NCBI GenBank assembly: GCA_947311435.1
Contig: CAMZKT010000075.1
Span: forward strand, 1 to 64,000
From: an uncultured Desulfocapsa sp.
GTDB taxonomy: Bacteria; Desulfobacterota; Desulfobulbia; Desulfobulbales; Desulfocapsaceae
Direction of reading: 5' to 3'
DNA length: 64,000 bases
Part shown: one piece after another, positions 21,070 through 30,426 of the stretch
Position numbering within the stretch: the stretch's first letter is position 1
How the letters are laid out: every line of letters starts with the position of its first letter
Notes under the pieces: model-generated
The model's input: only the letters and a program-made list of their open reading frames with translations
What the model was told of the DNA's origin: nothing
The model's database searches: none
Position numbers and translations under genes: made by a program

Positions 21070-22038
21070 ATGCAGATTCTCATACTATTAATTCAAATTG
21101 CTATTCTCGTGGCTGTGGTATTGCTGCATGTTGCATACGCCACGTATTTTGAGAGAAAGATCATTGGTCACATGCAGGTACGAATGGGACCTATGCTGGT
21201 GGGTTGGCATGGCCTTCTTCAACCCATTGCCGATGGAATAAAAAGTTTTTTTAAAGAAGACATTATTCCAGATCAGGCTGACAAGTCTCTTTTTCTGGCT
21301 GCACCCATCATTTGCCTTGCTGCGATGATGGTTTCACTGTCAGTTCTTCCCTTCGCCAAAGGATGGGCGTTGGCTGACATTAATGTTGGATTGCTTTTCA
21401 TTTTTGCCATGAGTTCACTTGCCAGTTACGGAATAATTCTTGCTGGCTGGGCATCCAACTCGAAATACACCCTGCTTGGGGGGATTCGTTCAATGGCACA
21501 GGTAATCAGCTATGAGATCGCAATCGGCCTGAGCCTGGTTGGGGTCATGATGTTATCCGGCACCCTGAACCTTAGTCAGATCGTAGAAGCCCAGGGAAAC
21601 TCGTTTTTCGGCATGTTTATTATCAGCCAGCCCGTTGCCTTCTTTGTCTTTTTCATCGCCATGCTGGCAGAGACCAACCGGGTTCCCTTTGACCTGCCTG
21701 AAGCGGAGACAGAACTTGTCTCGGGCTATATCACTGAATACAGCGGTATGCGCTACGCCATGTTTTTCATGGCTGAGTACATTGGAATGTTTGTCATGGC
21801 ATCCATTGGGGTTGTCTGTTTTCTTGGGGGATGGTACGGCCCATTCGCAGTACCGTTGTTCCCGCCAATCTGGTTCATCCTCAAAGTATATTTTATAATG
21901 TTTCTTTTTATCTGGATTAGAGCCACACTACCACGCTATCGCTACGACCAACTCATGGCCATTGGCTGGAAACTCCTGATCCCGCTCAGCCTTGGCAATA
22001 TTTTTATTACGGGTCTCGCCATGACTCTTGCCCAATAA
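21070..22038 (+). CDS. nuoH: NADH-quinone oxidoreductase subunit H
   Basis: YFERKIIGHMQVRMGPM; ETNRVPFDLPEAETELVSGYITEYSGM. Confidence 0.96.
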   Translation: MQILILLIQIAILVAVVLLHVAYATYFERKIIGHMQVRMGPMLVGWHGLLQPIADGIKSFFKEDIIPDQADKSLFLAAPIICLAAMMVSLSVLPFAKGWALADINVGLLFIFAMSSLASYGIILAGWASNSKYTLLGGIRSMAQVISYEIAIGLSLVGVMMLSGTLNLSQIVEAQGNSFFGMFIISQPVAFFVFFIAMLAETNRVPFDLPEAETELVSGYITEYSGMRYAMFFMAEYIGMFVMASIGVVCFLGGWYGPFAVPLFPPIWFILKVYFIMFLFIWIRATLPRYRYDQLMAIGWKLLIPLSLGNIFITGLAMTLAQ

Positions 22039-22070
22039 GCACAGACAGTAACACATTCAGGATATAGAGT

Positions 22071-22754
22071 ATGAAAATACAATACAAGCCAAAAAGAGAC
22101 CTGCTGGAGACCATAATCCATTTGGAAATCCTTCAAGGCTTAGCCCTCACCTTGAAAAAGTTATTCTCCAAACCAATCACAAGGGAGTACCCCGGAGAAA
22201 TGCCTCCTGTGTATCCCGGTTTCCGTGGCCAGCACGCCCTGGTGCGCGATCCTGTCAGCGGCACATCCAAATGCATTGCCTGCCTGCGATGTTCCCAGGC
22301 CTGCCCCGCCCGTTGTATCAGAGTCAAATACCATATTGATGAAAGCAACGGTTCCAGAATAGTGGATAATTACGAGATAGAAGCCCTTCGCTGTGTGTAC
22401 TGTGGCTACTGTGTCGAAGTCTGTCCCGTTAACGCTGTAACCATGACGGATATATTTGAATACTCCTCAACGGATCGTCAATCGCTTCACTTTGACAAAG
22501 AGAGACTTTTGGAAAACTGGGATCATTTCACAAAAAGCGACAGCTACGAAAGACAAAGCTACGTAAATCCCCTCTGGCGCCCCCGAGGTTTCCCAAAATC
22601 CCGGCTCACTGCATCATCCAGAGAATCTGTCCCCAAAAACAGGAAAATTGAAAAACAATTTACAGGAACAAAGCTCGGCATCAAAAAGAATAATAAGGAG
22701 GCAGGTGGATACAACAATCTGTACCCGACTCATGGAGAAAAAAATGCTCATTAA
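22071..22754 (+). CDS. nuoI: NADH-quinone oxidoreductase subunit I
   Basis: CIACLRCSQACPARCI and CVYCGYCVEVCPVNAV. Confidence 0.94.
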   Translation: MKIQYKPKRDLLETIIHLEILQGLALTLKKLFSKPITREYPGEMPPVYPGFRGQHALVRDPVSGTSKCIACLRCSQACPARCIRVKYHIDESNGSRIVDNYEIEALRCVYCGYCVEVCPVNAVTMTDIFEYSSTDRQSLHFDKERLLENWDHFTKSDSYERQSYVNPLWRPRGFPKSRLTASSRESVPKNRKIEKQFTGTKLGIKKNNKEAGGYNNLYPTHGEKNAH

Positions 22755-23310
22755 AAGTATCTTCCTCTACTGTGCTCTAGTCATCATCACAACAGCCATC
22801 CTGACGGTGCGTTTTCGCAACCCTGTTCACAGTGTCCTTGCCGTGCTTGTACTTTTTTTTCATATGGCCGGACTGTACTTACTTTTAAACGCCGAATTTC
22901 TGGCTGCTGTCCAGGTTATCGTCTATGCCGGAGCGATACTCGTTCTCTATCTGTTCGTGGTGTTTCTTGTTAATGTCAAAAAGGAAATCAAAACAGATCG
23001 GTTCATTGCCAGTTACAAAATTGCAGCAATCTGCTCTTTCCTTGTTTTCGTGTTGCTCATTGCAGGCAGTCGCTCTTTTCTTATTGGTCCCTCTGGAAAA
23101 TGGACAATCGAAGCTGTCAATCGGATAACGCATACCAAAGCAATAGGGAGCGAAATCTTTAGCACCTACGTTCTGCCATTTGAAATAGTCGCCCTCATTC
23201 TTCTGGTGGCTGTTATAGGCGGTATCCTCTTGGCCAAACAGGATAAACAAGAAGATTTTTCCATCCATAAAAAACGCTTTCCTCAACTGAAGGAGGACAA
23301 CAGCGCATGA
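22732..23310 (+). CDS. nuoJ: NADH-quinone oxidoreductase subunit J
   Basis: [48 protein letters not shown]. Confidence 0.94.
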   Translation: MEKKMLIKSIFLYCALVIITTAILTVRFRNPVHSVLAVLVLFFHMAGLYLLLNAEFLAAVQVIVYAGAILVLYLFVVFLVNVKKEIKTDRFIASYKIAAICSFLVFVLLIAGSRSFLIGPSGKWTIEAVNRITHTKAIGSEIFSTYVLPFEIVALILLVAVIGGILLAKQDKQEDFSIHKKRFPQLKEDNSA

Positions 23311-23609
23311 TCCCCGTGAGTTGGTATTTATCGTTGAGCGGCATACTGTTCTGCATAGGATTGTATGGATTTTTAACCAGGCGAAATGTCATTGTCATGT
23401 TTCTTTGTATTGAACTTATGTTAAATGCCGCAAACCTGAACTTTGTTGCATTTAGCCATTACCTCTCTGATCTCCGCGGGCAGGTCCTCACATTTTTTAT
23501 CATTGCTGTCGCCGCAGCAGAGGCAGCCATAGGTCTTGGCATTGTAATGGCACTATATCGCAACAAACAGACTGTCTATTCAGACGAAATAAATGAATTA
23601 AAAGGATAG
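23307..23609 (+). CDS. nuoK: NADH-quinone oxidoreductase subunit K
   Basis: [33 protein letters not shown]. Confidence 0.95.
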   Translation: MIPVSWYLSLSGILFCIGLYGFLTRRNVIVMFLCIELMLNAANLNFVAFSHYLSDLRGQVLTFFIIAVAAAEAAIGLGIVMALYRNKQTVYSDEINELKG

Positions 23610-23617
23610 GGTAAACA

Positions 23618-25150
23618 ATGGATTTTCTACTATTTCGTGATGGCGGACCTCCAATTCTAAGCATGATTATGCTTCTCCCATTGATCGGTGCGTTCTGCTT
23701 GTTCTTCGTAAAAACGGAAGAGCATCAAAAATATTTAACATTGGGAGTCAGTATCCTCACTGCAGTGTGTTCCCTTCCTCTCTATTTCCTTTTTGACTCA
23801 AACACACATAAATACCAGTTTGCTGAGCATCATAGCTGGATTCCATCTCTTTCTGTTCACTACACCCTTGGAATAGATGGAATCAGCCTGCTGCTGGTAT
23901 TAATGACAACCTTCCTGATGCCCCTTTGCGTACTCTGCTCCTGGCGGTACATTACAAACAGAGTACGAACGTTTCTCTTCCTTCTACTCCTTATTGAGAC
24001 ATCCATGCTTGGAGTCTTTATGGCCCTGGATTTCATCTTTTTTTATATTGTATGGGAGGCGACCCTCATCCCCATGTTTCTTCTTATCGGTATATGGGGA
24101 GGTGACCGAAAAATCTATGCATCCATTAAATTTTTTCTCTACACTCTTGCCGGTTCGGTGCTCATGCTGGTGGCAATAATTGTCCTCTACTTTAATACAT
24201 CACCCCATACTTTCAGTATTCCGTTGTTAATGGGCCAGGCGTACTCGTTCTCATTTCAGCTCTGGGTATTTCTCGCGTTTTTCCTTGCATTTGCCATCAA
24301 GGTTCCCATGTTTCCATTCCACACATGGCTTCCGGCAGCCCATGTCCAGGCACCAACGGCAGGAAGCGTTATCCTTGCAAGCGTACTTCTTAAAATGGGT
24401 ACTTATGGGTTCTTGAGATTCTGTCTGCCCATCACTCCCGATGCCACTCTTGCTTTCACACCCTACATTCTGTGGTTATCCATTGCCGGTATCCTGTATG
24501 GCGGTTTAACCGCATTGGCACAAAACGATATGAAGAAACTCATTGCCTACTCAAGTGTCGGACACATGGGCTTTGTCACCCTTGGTATTTTTGTTCTCAA
24601 TCCAATGGGTATGGAAGGGGCAATATTGCAGATGATTAACCACGGCATTACCACCGGTGCCCTGTTTCTCTGTGTGGGAATGATTTACGAACGAACCCAC
24701 ACTCGTGAGCTTGCCCTAAACGCCGGAATAGGAAAGCATATGCCCGTATATGTTACTTTTCTGACATTTTTCTCACTCTCCTCACTAGCATTTCCCGGCA
24801 CAAACAGTTTTATCGGTGAATTTATGATTCTTGCCGGTGCTTTTACAGACACAAAGCTCATTGCTGCCTGTGCAATTCCGGGTGCCGTTTTAGCAGCAGC
24901 CTACATGTTACGCATGCTGCAAAAAGTAATTTGGGGAGGAACAGAGAACCCGGTGCACAATACTCTGTCAGACTTAAATGTACGAGAAATTATAACTTTG
25001 ACACCACTGTTATTTCTTGTTTTTTGGATTGGTTTTGGGCCACGCCCCTTTCTCAATATCATGCATGTTAGCGTAGCCCATCTTCTCGAACAGGTTTTGG
25101 GAACGCAGATGGGGACGTCTTCCCTGACAGCACATGTTTTACTGCCATAA
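23618..25150 (+). CDS. nuoM: NADH-quinone oxidoreductase subunit M
   Basis: YTLGIDGISLLLVLMTTFLMPL; WEATLIPMFLLIGIWGG; FHTWLPAAHVQAPTAGSVILASVLLKMGTYG. Confidence 0.93.
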   Translation: MDFLLFRDGGPPILSMIMLLPLIGAFCLFFVKTEEHQKYLTLGVSILTAVCSLPLYFLFDSNTHKYQFAEHHSWIPSLSVHYTLGIDGISLLLVLMTTFLMPLCVLCSWRYITNRVRTFLFLLLLIETSMLGVFMALDFIFFYIVWEATLIPMFLLIGIWGGDRKIYASIKFFLYTLAGSVLMLVAIIVLYFNTSPHTFSIPLLMGQAYSFSFQLWVFLAFFLAFAIKVPMFPFHTWLPAAHVQAPTAGSVILASVLLKMGTYGFLRFCLPITPDATLAFTPYILWLSIAGILYGGLTALAQNDMKKLIAYSSVGHMGFVTLGIFVLNPMGMEGAILQMINHGITTGALFLCVGMIYERTHTRELALNAGIGKHMPVYVTFLTFFSLSSLAFPGTNSFIGEFMILAGAFTDTKLIAACAIPGAVLAAAYMLRMLQKVIWGGTENPVHNTLSDLNVREIITLTPLLFLVFWIGFGPRPFLNIMHVSVAHLLEQVLGTQMGTSSLTAHVLLP

Positions 25151-25192
25151 ACAAAGCACACATTTAAAGGTAACTATAAGGGACAAAACAAT

Positions 25193-26674
25193 ATGGAAGT
25201 CATTATCTCAAGCAAACCTTTGATTGCAATGTTGTTTGCATTAACAGGTGCAATTCTTGTAAGCCTGTCCGGCAAAAACCCGAATATTCGCGAAGCTTGG
25301 TCCGTGGCAGCTGCAAGCTGTATGTTTGGTATCATTGTTTCGATGGTTCCTGCCATACTCGACGGTAACATATTGAAATATCAGGTATTCGACATTCTCC
25401 CAGGATTATCACTCACTTTCAGAGCCGATGCCTTTTCAATGATATTTGCATTAATCGCTTCATTTCTATGGATTTTTGCTGCGTTTTATTCAATGGGATA
25501 CATGCGAAGCCTTGAAGAGCATGCCCAGACACGATTTAATGCCTGTTTTGCTCTATCTCTCTTTGGAGCAATGGGAGTTGCCTTCGCAGACAATCTCTTT
25601 ACCTTGTATCTTTTCTATGAAGTTGTCTCCATCTGTACATATCCCCTGGTCGCCCATCACCAGGATAAAGAAGGCTATTCCGGAGCCAGAAAATATATTG
25701 TATACCTCACAACAACTGCCAAAGGCCTATTGCTCCCGGCCATGATTCTTATCTATGTGCTGACCGGAAGTCTTGATTTTACAGATAATATTCACACAGG
25801 TATATTCCCTGCTGACGTGAACAGTTCACTGATAATCATCCTTTATATCTGCTGTCTGCTGGGGTTTGCCAAAAATGGGATAATGCCAGTACACAACTGG
25901 CTCCCCGGAGCCATGGTTGCTCCCACACCTGTCAGTGCTCTGCTTCACGCTGTTGCTGTTGTGAAAGTTGGTGTCTTCGCAACCACCCGTATCATGTTGT
26001 ACATCTTTGGCAGTGATATGATGAGTTCTCTTGGTCTTGGAACGGCAACTGCCTATTTCGTTTCATTTACCATTATTATGGCATCGGTTATTGCACTTAC
26101 CAAAGATAACCTCAAAGCAAGACTTGCCTATTCCACTGTCAGCCAGCTTTCTTATATTATCCTTGGTGTTGCAATGCTCACCCCAAGTGGAATGAGCGGA
26201 GGACTGATTCATATTGCCAATCATGCTTTCTCAAAAATCACTCTCTTTTTCTGTGCCGGTGCTATTTTTGTTGCCAGCGGCAAAAAGACGATTTCAGAGA
26301 TGTCCGGCCTTGGCCGAACCATGCCCTTCACCTTTGGGGCTTTTGGTATTGCTTCACTTTCCATGATCGGTGTCCCTCCAGTGGCTGGCTTTGTTACGAA
26401 GTGGAAGTTATTGGTTGGAGCAATGGAAATGGATGCTCATGCCATCGTTTTTCTCCTTGTTCTCCTTTCCAGCACACTGCTTAATGCAGCCTACTTTGCC
26501 CCTGTAACTTACCAGGCCTTTATGGGTAAACATCCCGGGAATGAACAGTTTGACGGAATTAAAGAAGCCCCATTATCCATGCTCATCCCTCTGTTAACTG
26601 CTGCTGTCTTTTCTGTAATTATTGGTATATGGCCTGATTTCATGATGAATTTCGTTAATCTGGTGACAAAATGA
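25193..26674 (+). CDS. MrpD/NuoN-like proton-conducting antiporter subunit
   Basis: GIMPVHNWLPGAMVAPTPVSALLHAVAVVKVGVFATTR; DNLKARLAYSTVSQLSYIILG. Confidence 0.88.
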   Translation: MEVIISSKPLIAMLFALTGAILVSLSGKNPNIREAWSVAAASCMFGIIVSMVPAILDGNILKYQVFDILPGLSLTFRADAFSMIFALIASFLWIFAAFYSMGYMRSLEEHAQTRFNACFALSLFGAMGVAFADNLFTLYLFYEVVSICTYPLVAHHQDKEGYSGARKYIVYLTTTAKGLLLPAMILIYVLTGSLDFTDNIHTGIFPADVNSSLIIILYICCLLGFAKNGIMPVHNWLPGAMVAPTPVSALLHAVAVVKVGVFATTRIMLYIFGSDMMSSLGLGTATAYFVSFTIIMASVIALTKDNLKARLAYSTVSQLSYIILGVAMLTPSGMSGGLIHIANHAFSKITLFFCAGAIFVASGKKTISEMSGLGRTMPFTFGAFGIASLSMIGVPPVAGFVTKWKLLVGAMEMDAHAIVFLLVLLSSTLLNAAYFAPVTYQAFMGKHPGNEQFDGIKEAPLSMLIPLLTAAVFSVIIGIWPDFMMNFVNLVTK

Positions 26675-26934
26675 TAGTACAATTCATTGATTTTTTTAGA
26701 AACCGTATGAAAATGACCATCCGGCTTTGTTACGGAGTTCTCCTTTTCTGGGTGATATTCGATATACTGCTTGGATTTGCCGGAGAAAAAGAACATGCTC
26801 ATACATGGGTTGAAGTGTATTTTCCTGGTTGGTGGGCGCTGTTTGGCTTTGTTTCATGTACCTTAATTATTTACATTTCCAAGTGGTTCGGCCATCTTGG
26901 TATCATGACTCGTGAGGACTATTATGATGAATGA
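26671..26934 (+). CDS. Small two-TM membrane protein inside the complex I operon
   Basis: 87 aa, overlaps both neighbouring genes by a few nt. Confidence 0.7.
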   Translation: MIVQFIDFFRNRMKMTIRLCYGVLLFWVIFDILLGFAGEKEHAHTWVEVYFPGWWALFGFVSCTLIIYISKWFGHLGIMTREDYYDE

Positions 26935-28711
26935 TTTCTGGATTCATCCTGCTGCTATACTCATCATTGGTGCTCTTTTCCTGCCATTACTCCGCCAGGC
27001 AGGGCCGGCAAGGAACATCTACATACTCCTTGTTCCACTATTTGCCTTTGTTAATGTTTTAGCTATGGACAGGGGTACGTTCGCTGTTTTCCATTTTCTT
27101 GACTGGTCTCTGACTTTTGGACGAGTTGATGGGTTGAGTCACGTCTTTGGCTTTATCATGACACTGATGTGTCTGATTGGGACAATCTATGGCATGAACA
27201 CCAAAGGGGTAAAGGAAATATTTGCTGCATGGCTCTATGTTGCCGGTTCACTGGGAGTTATTTACTGTGGTGACTATCTTGTCCTTTTCCTTTTTTGGGA
27301 ATTGATGGCCTTTTCATCGGTTTTCCTGGTCTGGTTTCGTGGCAGGAAACGTTCATTGGCCACAGGTTTCCGCTACCTTCTTGTACACACTTTCGGAGGG
27401 CTTGTGCTCCTCGCAGGAATCATGCTGCGCTATCAGGCCACAGGAGGAGATATCAGCTTTGGTCCCATTGGAGTTGACTCTCCCTCACTTTACACCTATC
27501 TCATTATGATTGGCTTCATACTGAATGCTGCAGTACCGCCTTTACACGCCTGGCTGCCCGATGCATATGGCGAAGCGACTGTCTCCGGTGCTGTTTTTAT
27601 GTGTGCATTCACTACAAAAACAGCAATATATGCACTAGCTCGAGGATTTGCAGGAATGGATGTCCTGATTCCGCTGGGGGTTATCATGGCTCTTTATGGA
27701 GTTGTTTATGCCGTTCTTGAAAATGATGCGCGCCGCCTCCTTGCATATCATATTATCAGCCAGGTTGGATACATGGTTGCAGGAGTTGGCATTGGGACAG
27801 AACTTGCCATTAACGGTGCCTGCGCCCATGCTTTCGCTCACATTCTCTACAAAGGCCTGCTATTTATGGGCTGTGGTTCTGTACTCTTTATGACTGGAAC
27901 AAGTAAATTCAGTGAGCTTGGTGGGCTCTACAAAAAGATGCCAGTTACTTTTGTTTTCACACTCATAGGAGGGCTTTCGATATCCGCATTTCCTTTGTTT
28001 TCCGGCTTTGTCAGTAAATCCATGATAATTGCTTCCGGCTTTGAAGACCATCTTTTATGGGCAGCTTTTTTACTCACTTTGGCATCCGCCGGGACTTTTC
28101 TGCATACAGGTCTTAAAGTACCTTATTTTATCTGGTTTGGTAAAAATAACTGCAGTGATAACACTTGGGAAAAAGCACAAGACCCCCCTCTGAATATGCA
28201 AATAGCCATGGCTATAGCCGCATTTTTCTGCATTTTTATCGGTTGCTACACCCCTTTTCTCTATAATCTGCTTCCCTATCCAGTTCATTACCATCCATAT
28301 ACTCTTTATCATATTTCAGAATCAATGCAGATACTGCTCTTTACGGCACTTGGCTTCTTTCTTTTCATCAAAAAGCTTGCTCCTGAACAGGTTATCAGTC
28401 TGGATCTTGACTGGTTTTATCGCAAGGCCAGTCAACAATTCATGTGGTTTGCAAAGAATCCAGTTCAAAAATTTGATAATGCCTGTAGTGAAGTATATCG
28501 GGTTGCAGGAATGATTCCTCTGATGACCAGCGCCAGATTCTGGTCCTGGTTTGACTGGCATGGTATTGATGGTGTGGTGGACGGCCTAGCAAGAACTATT
28601 GGCTTTTTCAGCCAAAAACTCCGATTACTGCAAAACGGTCAAGTATCACGCTATTTATCCTTTATGGCCTGCGGACTTTTGGTGGTTTTACTCTGGATGT
28701 ACACGAGGTAA
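26912..28711 (+). CDS. Antiporter-like subunit (MrpD/NuoL type) with NuoL-like C-terminal extension
   Basis: VPPLHAWLPDAYGEATVSGAVFMCAFTTKTAIYALAR; C-term FDWHGIDGVVDGLARTIGFFSQKLRLLQNGQVSRYLSFMACG resembles the NuoL terminal region. Confidence 0.85.
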   Translation: MRTIMMNDFWIHPAAILIIGALFLPLLRQAGPARNIYILLVPLFAFVNVLAMDRGTFAVFHFLDWSLTFGRVDGLSHVFGFIMTLMCLIGTIYGMNTKGVKEIFAAWLYVAGSLGVIYCGDYLVLFLFWELMAFSSVFLVWFRGRKRSLATGFRYLLVHTFGGLVLLAGIMLRYQATGGDISFGPIGVDSPSLYTYLIMIGFILNAAVPPLHAWLPDAYGEATVSGAVFMCAFTTKTAIYALARGFAGMDVLIPLGVIMALYGVVYAVLENDARRLLAYHIISQVGYMVAGVGIGTELAINGACAHAFAHILYKGLLFMGCGSVLFMTGTSKFSELGGLYKKMPVTFVFTLIGGLSISAFPLFSGFVSKSMIIASGFEDHLLWAAFLLTLASAGTFLHTGLKVPYFIWFGKNNCSDNTWEKAQDPPLNMQIAMAIAAFFCIFIGCYTPFLYNLLPYPVHYHPYTLYHISESMQILLFTALGFFLFIKKLAPEQVISLDLDWFYRKASQQFMWFAKNPVQKFDNACSEVYRVAGMIPLMTSARFWSWFDWHGIDGVVDGLARTIGFFSQKLRLLQNGQVSRYLSFMACGLLVVLLWMYTR

Positions 28712-28715
28712 TTTT

Positions 28716-30164
28716 ATGAATATTGAACTTTTACCAATGTTTCCACTCTCTTCATTCTTCTCTATGGGAGCGGAACTGGTACTCCTGACCTTGGCAATTC
28801 TGGTAATTATGCTTGATCTGTTTTACAGAAAAAAACATCTTCTTCCCTGGTTGGTAATTGCCGGAACCCTGTGTTCAATGCTTGTCCTGCTTAACACTTC
28901 GCACGCAACTGTATTTGATAAGATGTTTATTGTTGATGGATACAGTATTTTTTTTAAACTCACCTGCCTTGTTGGAGTTCTCTTTACCGTCCTTCTGTCA
29001 GAGTCATACCTTAAAGTCGAGCAATTGCATCAAGGGGAATACTATGCCCTTCTTCTTTTTTCATCCATTGGAATGATGTTGATGATATCGGGCGGTGATT
29101 TAATCATTATTTATCTGGGCCTTGAACTTATGGCTCTTAGTATTTATTGTCTGGTGGGTCTCCTCAAACATGATATCCGCTCCAATGAAGCTGCTCTTAA
29201 ATATTTCCTGACAGGTGCTTTTTCATCAGCAATCCTGCTTTATGGAATTTCGCTGCTTTACGGACTCACGGGAAGCACTGAGTTGTCCACCCTGGCTCAA
29301 AAAAGCCTTTCCCTCAACCTCATTAATAATATTTCTTTCCTGCTGGCAATTGGCATGGTAGTTTCTGCATTCTGCTTTAAAATTGCAGCAGTACCTTTCC
29401 ACATGTGGACACCTGATGTTTACGAAGGTGCACCTTCTTCCATCACTGCCTTTATGTCTGTTGCTCCAAAAGCCGCCGCTTTTGCCGTGCTTGGACGCGT
29501 TCTTTTAGTTGGTTTTGCTGATTTGCATGTTCATTGGGGTGACCTTCTTGCCTGTATCGCCGTCCTCACCATGGGTATAGGGAACATTGCTGCCATTGCC
29601 CAGAAAAACATCAAACGAATGCTTGCCTACTCATCCATTGCCCATGCCGGATACGCTCTGCTTGGTATTCTTACGGGAAATAGCGAAGGGCTTTCTGCCA
29701 GCATGAACTACCTGTTTATATACACTTTCATGAGTATGGGGGCATTTGCTGTTCTTATCTGGCTCTGTGACGATGATCGTCGGGGAGAACAATTGAATGA
29801 TTACCGGGGTCTGTCCAAAACCAATCCACTGATCGCAGTTTTTATGCTTGTTTTTCTTTTTTCACTTGCCGGACTTCCACCAACCGCTGGCTTTATAGCC
29901 AAGTTCTATCTCCTTTTTGCAGCTGTTCACTCCGGTTATATTCTTCCAGTTATTGCAGCCGTTGTTTTCAGTGTTGTCTCAGCTTACTATTACCTACGGG
30001 TTGTTCGTTACATGTTTTTTGAAGAACCTCAGAATGAGACAATTCTTCCCATGTCTGTCGGAATGACAACTGCCCTGACGCTGGCCATGATTGCTATGAT
30101 TACTTTGGCCATCTTTCCTTCTTTCATACTAAATTATGCCCAAAAAACAATTATCGGCGGCTAG
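28716..30164 (+). CDS. nuoN: NADH-quinone oxidoreductase subunit N
   Basis: FKIAAVPFHMWTPDVYEGAPSSITAFMSVAPKAAAFAVLGR. Confidence 0.95.
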   Translation: MNIELLPMFPLSSFFSMGAELVLLTLAILVIMLDLFYRKKHLLPWLVIAGTLCSMLVLLNTSHATVFDKMFIVDGYSIFFKLTCLVGVLFTVLLSESYLKVEQLHQGEYYALLLFSSIGMMLMISGGDLIIIYLGLELMALSIYCLVGLLKHDIRSNEAALKYFLTGAFSSAILLYGISLLYGLTGSTELSTLAQKSLSLNLINNISFLLAIGMVVSAFCFKIAAVPFHMWTPDVYEGAPSSITAFMSVAPKAAAFAVLGRVLLVGFADLHVHWGDLLACIAVLTMGIGNIAAIAQKNIKRMLAYSSIAHAGYALLGILTGNSEGLSASMNYLFIYTFMSMGAFAVLIWLCDDDRRGEQLNDYRGLSKTNPLIAVFMLVFLFSLAGLPPTAGFIAKFYLLFAAVHSGYILPVIAAVVFSVVSAYYYLRVVRYMFFEEPQNETILPMSVGMTTALTLAMIAMITLAIFPSFILNYAQKTIIGG

Positions 30165-30257
30165 CAACTATTCGCAATATATTAAGATAACAGCATAAAA
30201 ATAGGTGCCGGAGACAGAACACAGTACTCAGTCAAAGCGGAGTGTAATACAAAAAAG

Positions 30258-30367
30258 GTAACTATTCAGGAGCACCCCATCTCTGCACGGTCAAGCCTGA
30301 TTCACATAGGAGTTACTATAGTTCACAGGCTTGACTGCACAGATATGGGGCACTCCTGAGCAGTTAC
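30258..30367. repeat. Long imperfect palindrome (42-bp arms, 34/42 matching)
   Basis: GTAACTATTCAGGAGCACCCCATCTCTGCACGGTCAAGCCTG against the reverse complement of CAGGCTTGACTGCACAGATATGGGGCACTCCTGAGCAGTTAC, 26-nt loop. Confidence 0.8.
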
Positions 30368-30426
30368 AGTCTGTGGTTGTGCGTAATTCGGGCACCCACT
30401 TGAACAGTTACTCTCGATTTATCACT

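Noticed and set aside
28599-28715. N-terminal extension of the nuoN ORF
   Set aside because: Overlaps the end of the upstream antiporter gene; a good ATG at 28716 starts a NuoN-like N-terminus.
30258-30367. Reading the long palindrome simply as a bidirectional terminator
   Set aside because: No T-tracts flank it, arms are 42 bp, and related sequence occurs at other intergenic sites, so a repeat element fits better.
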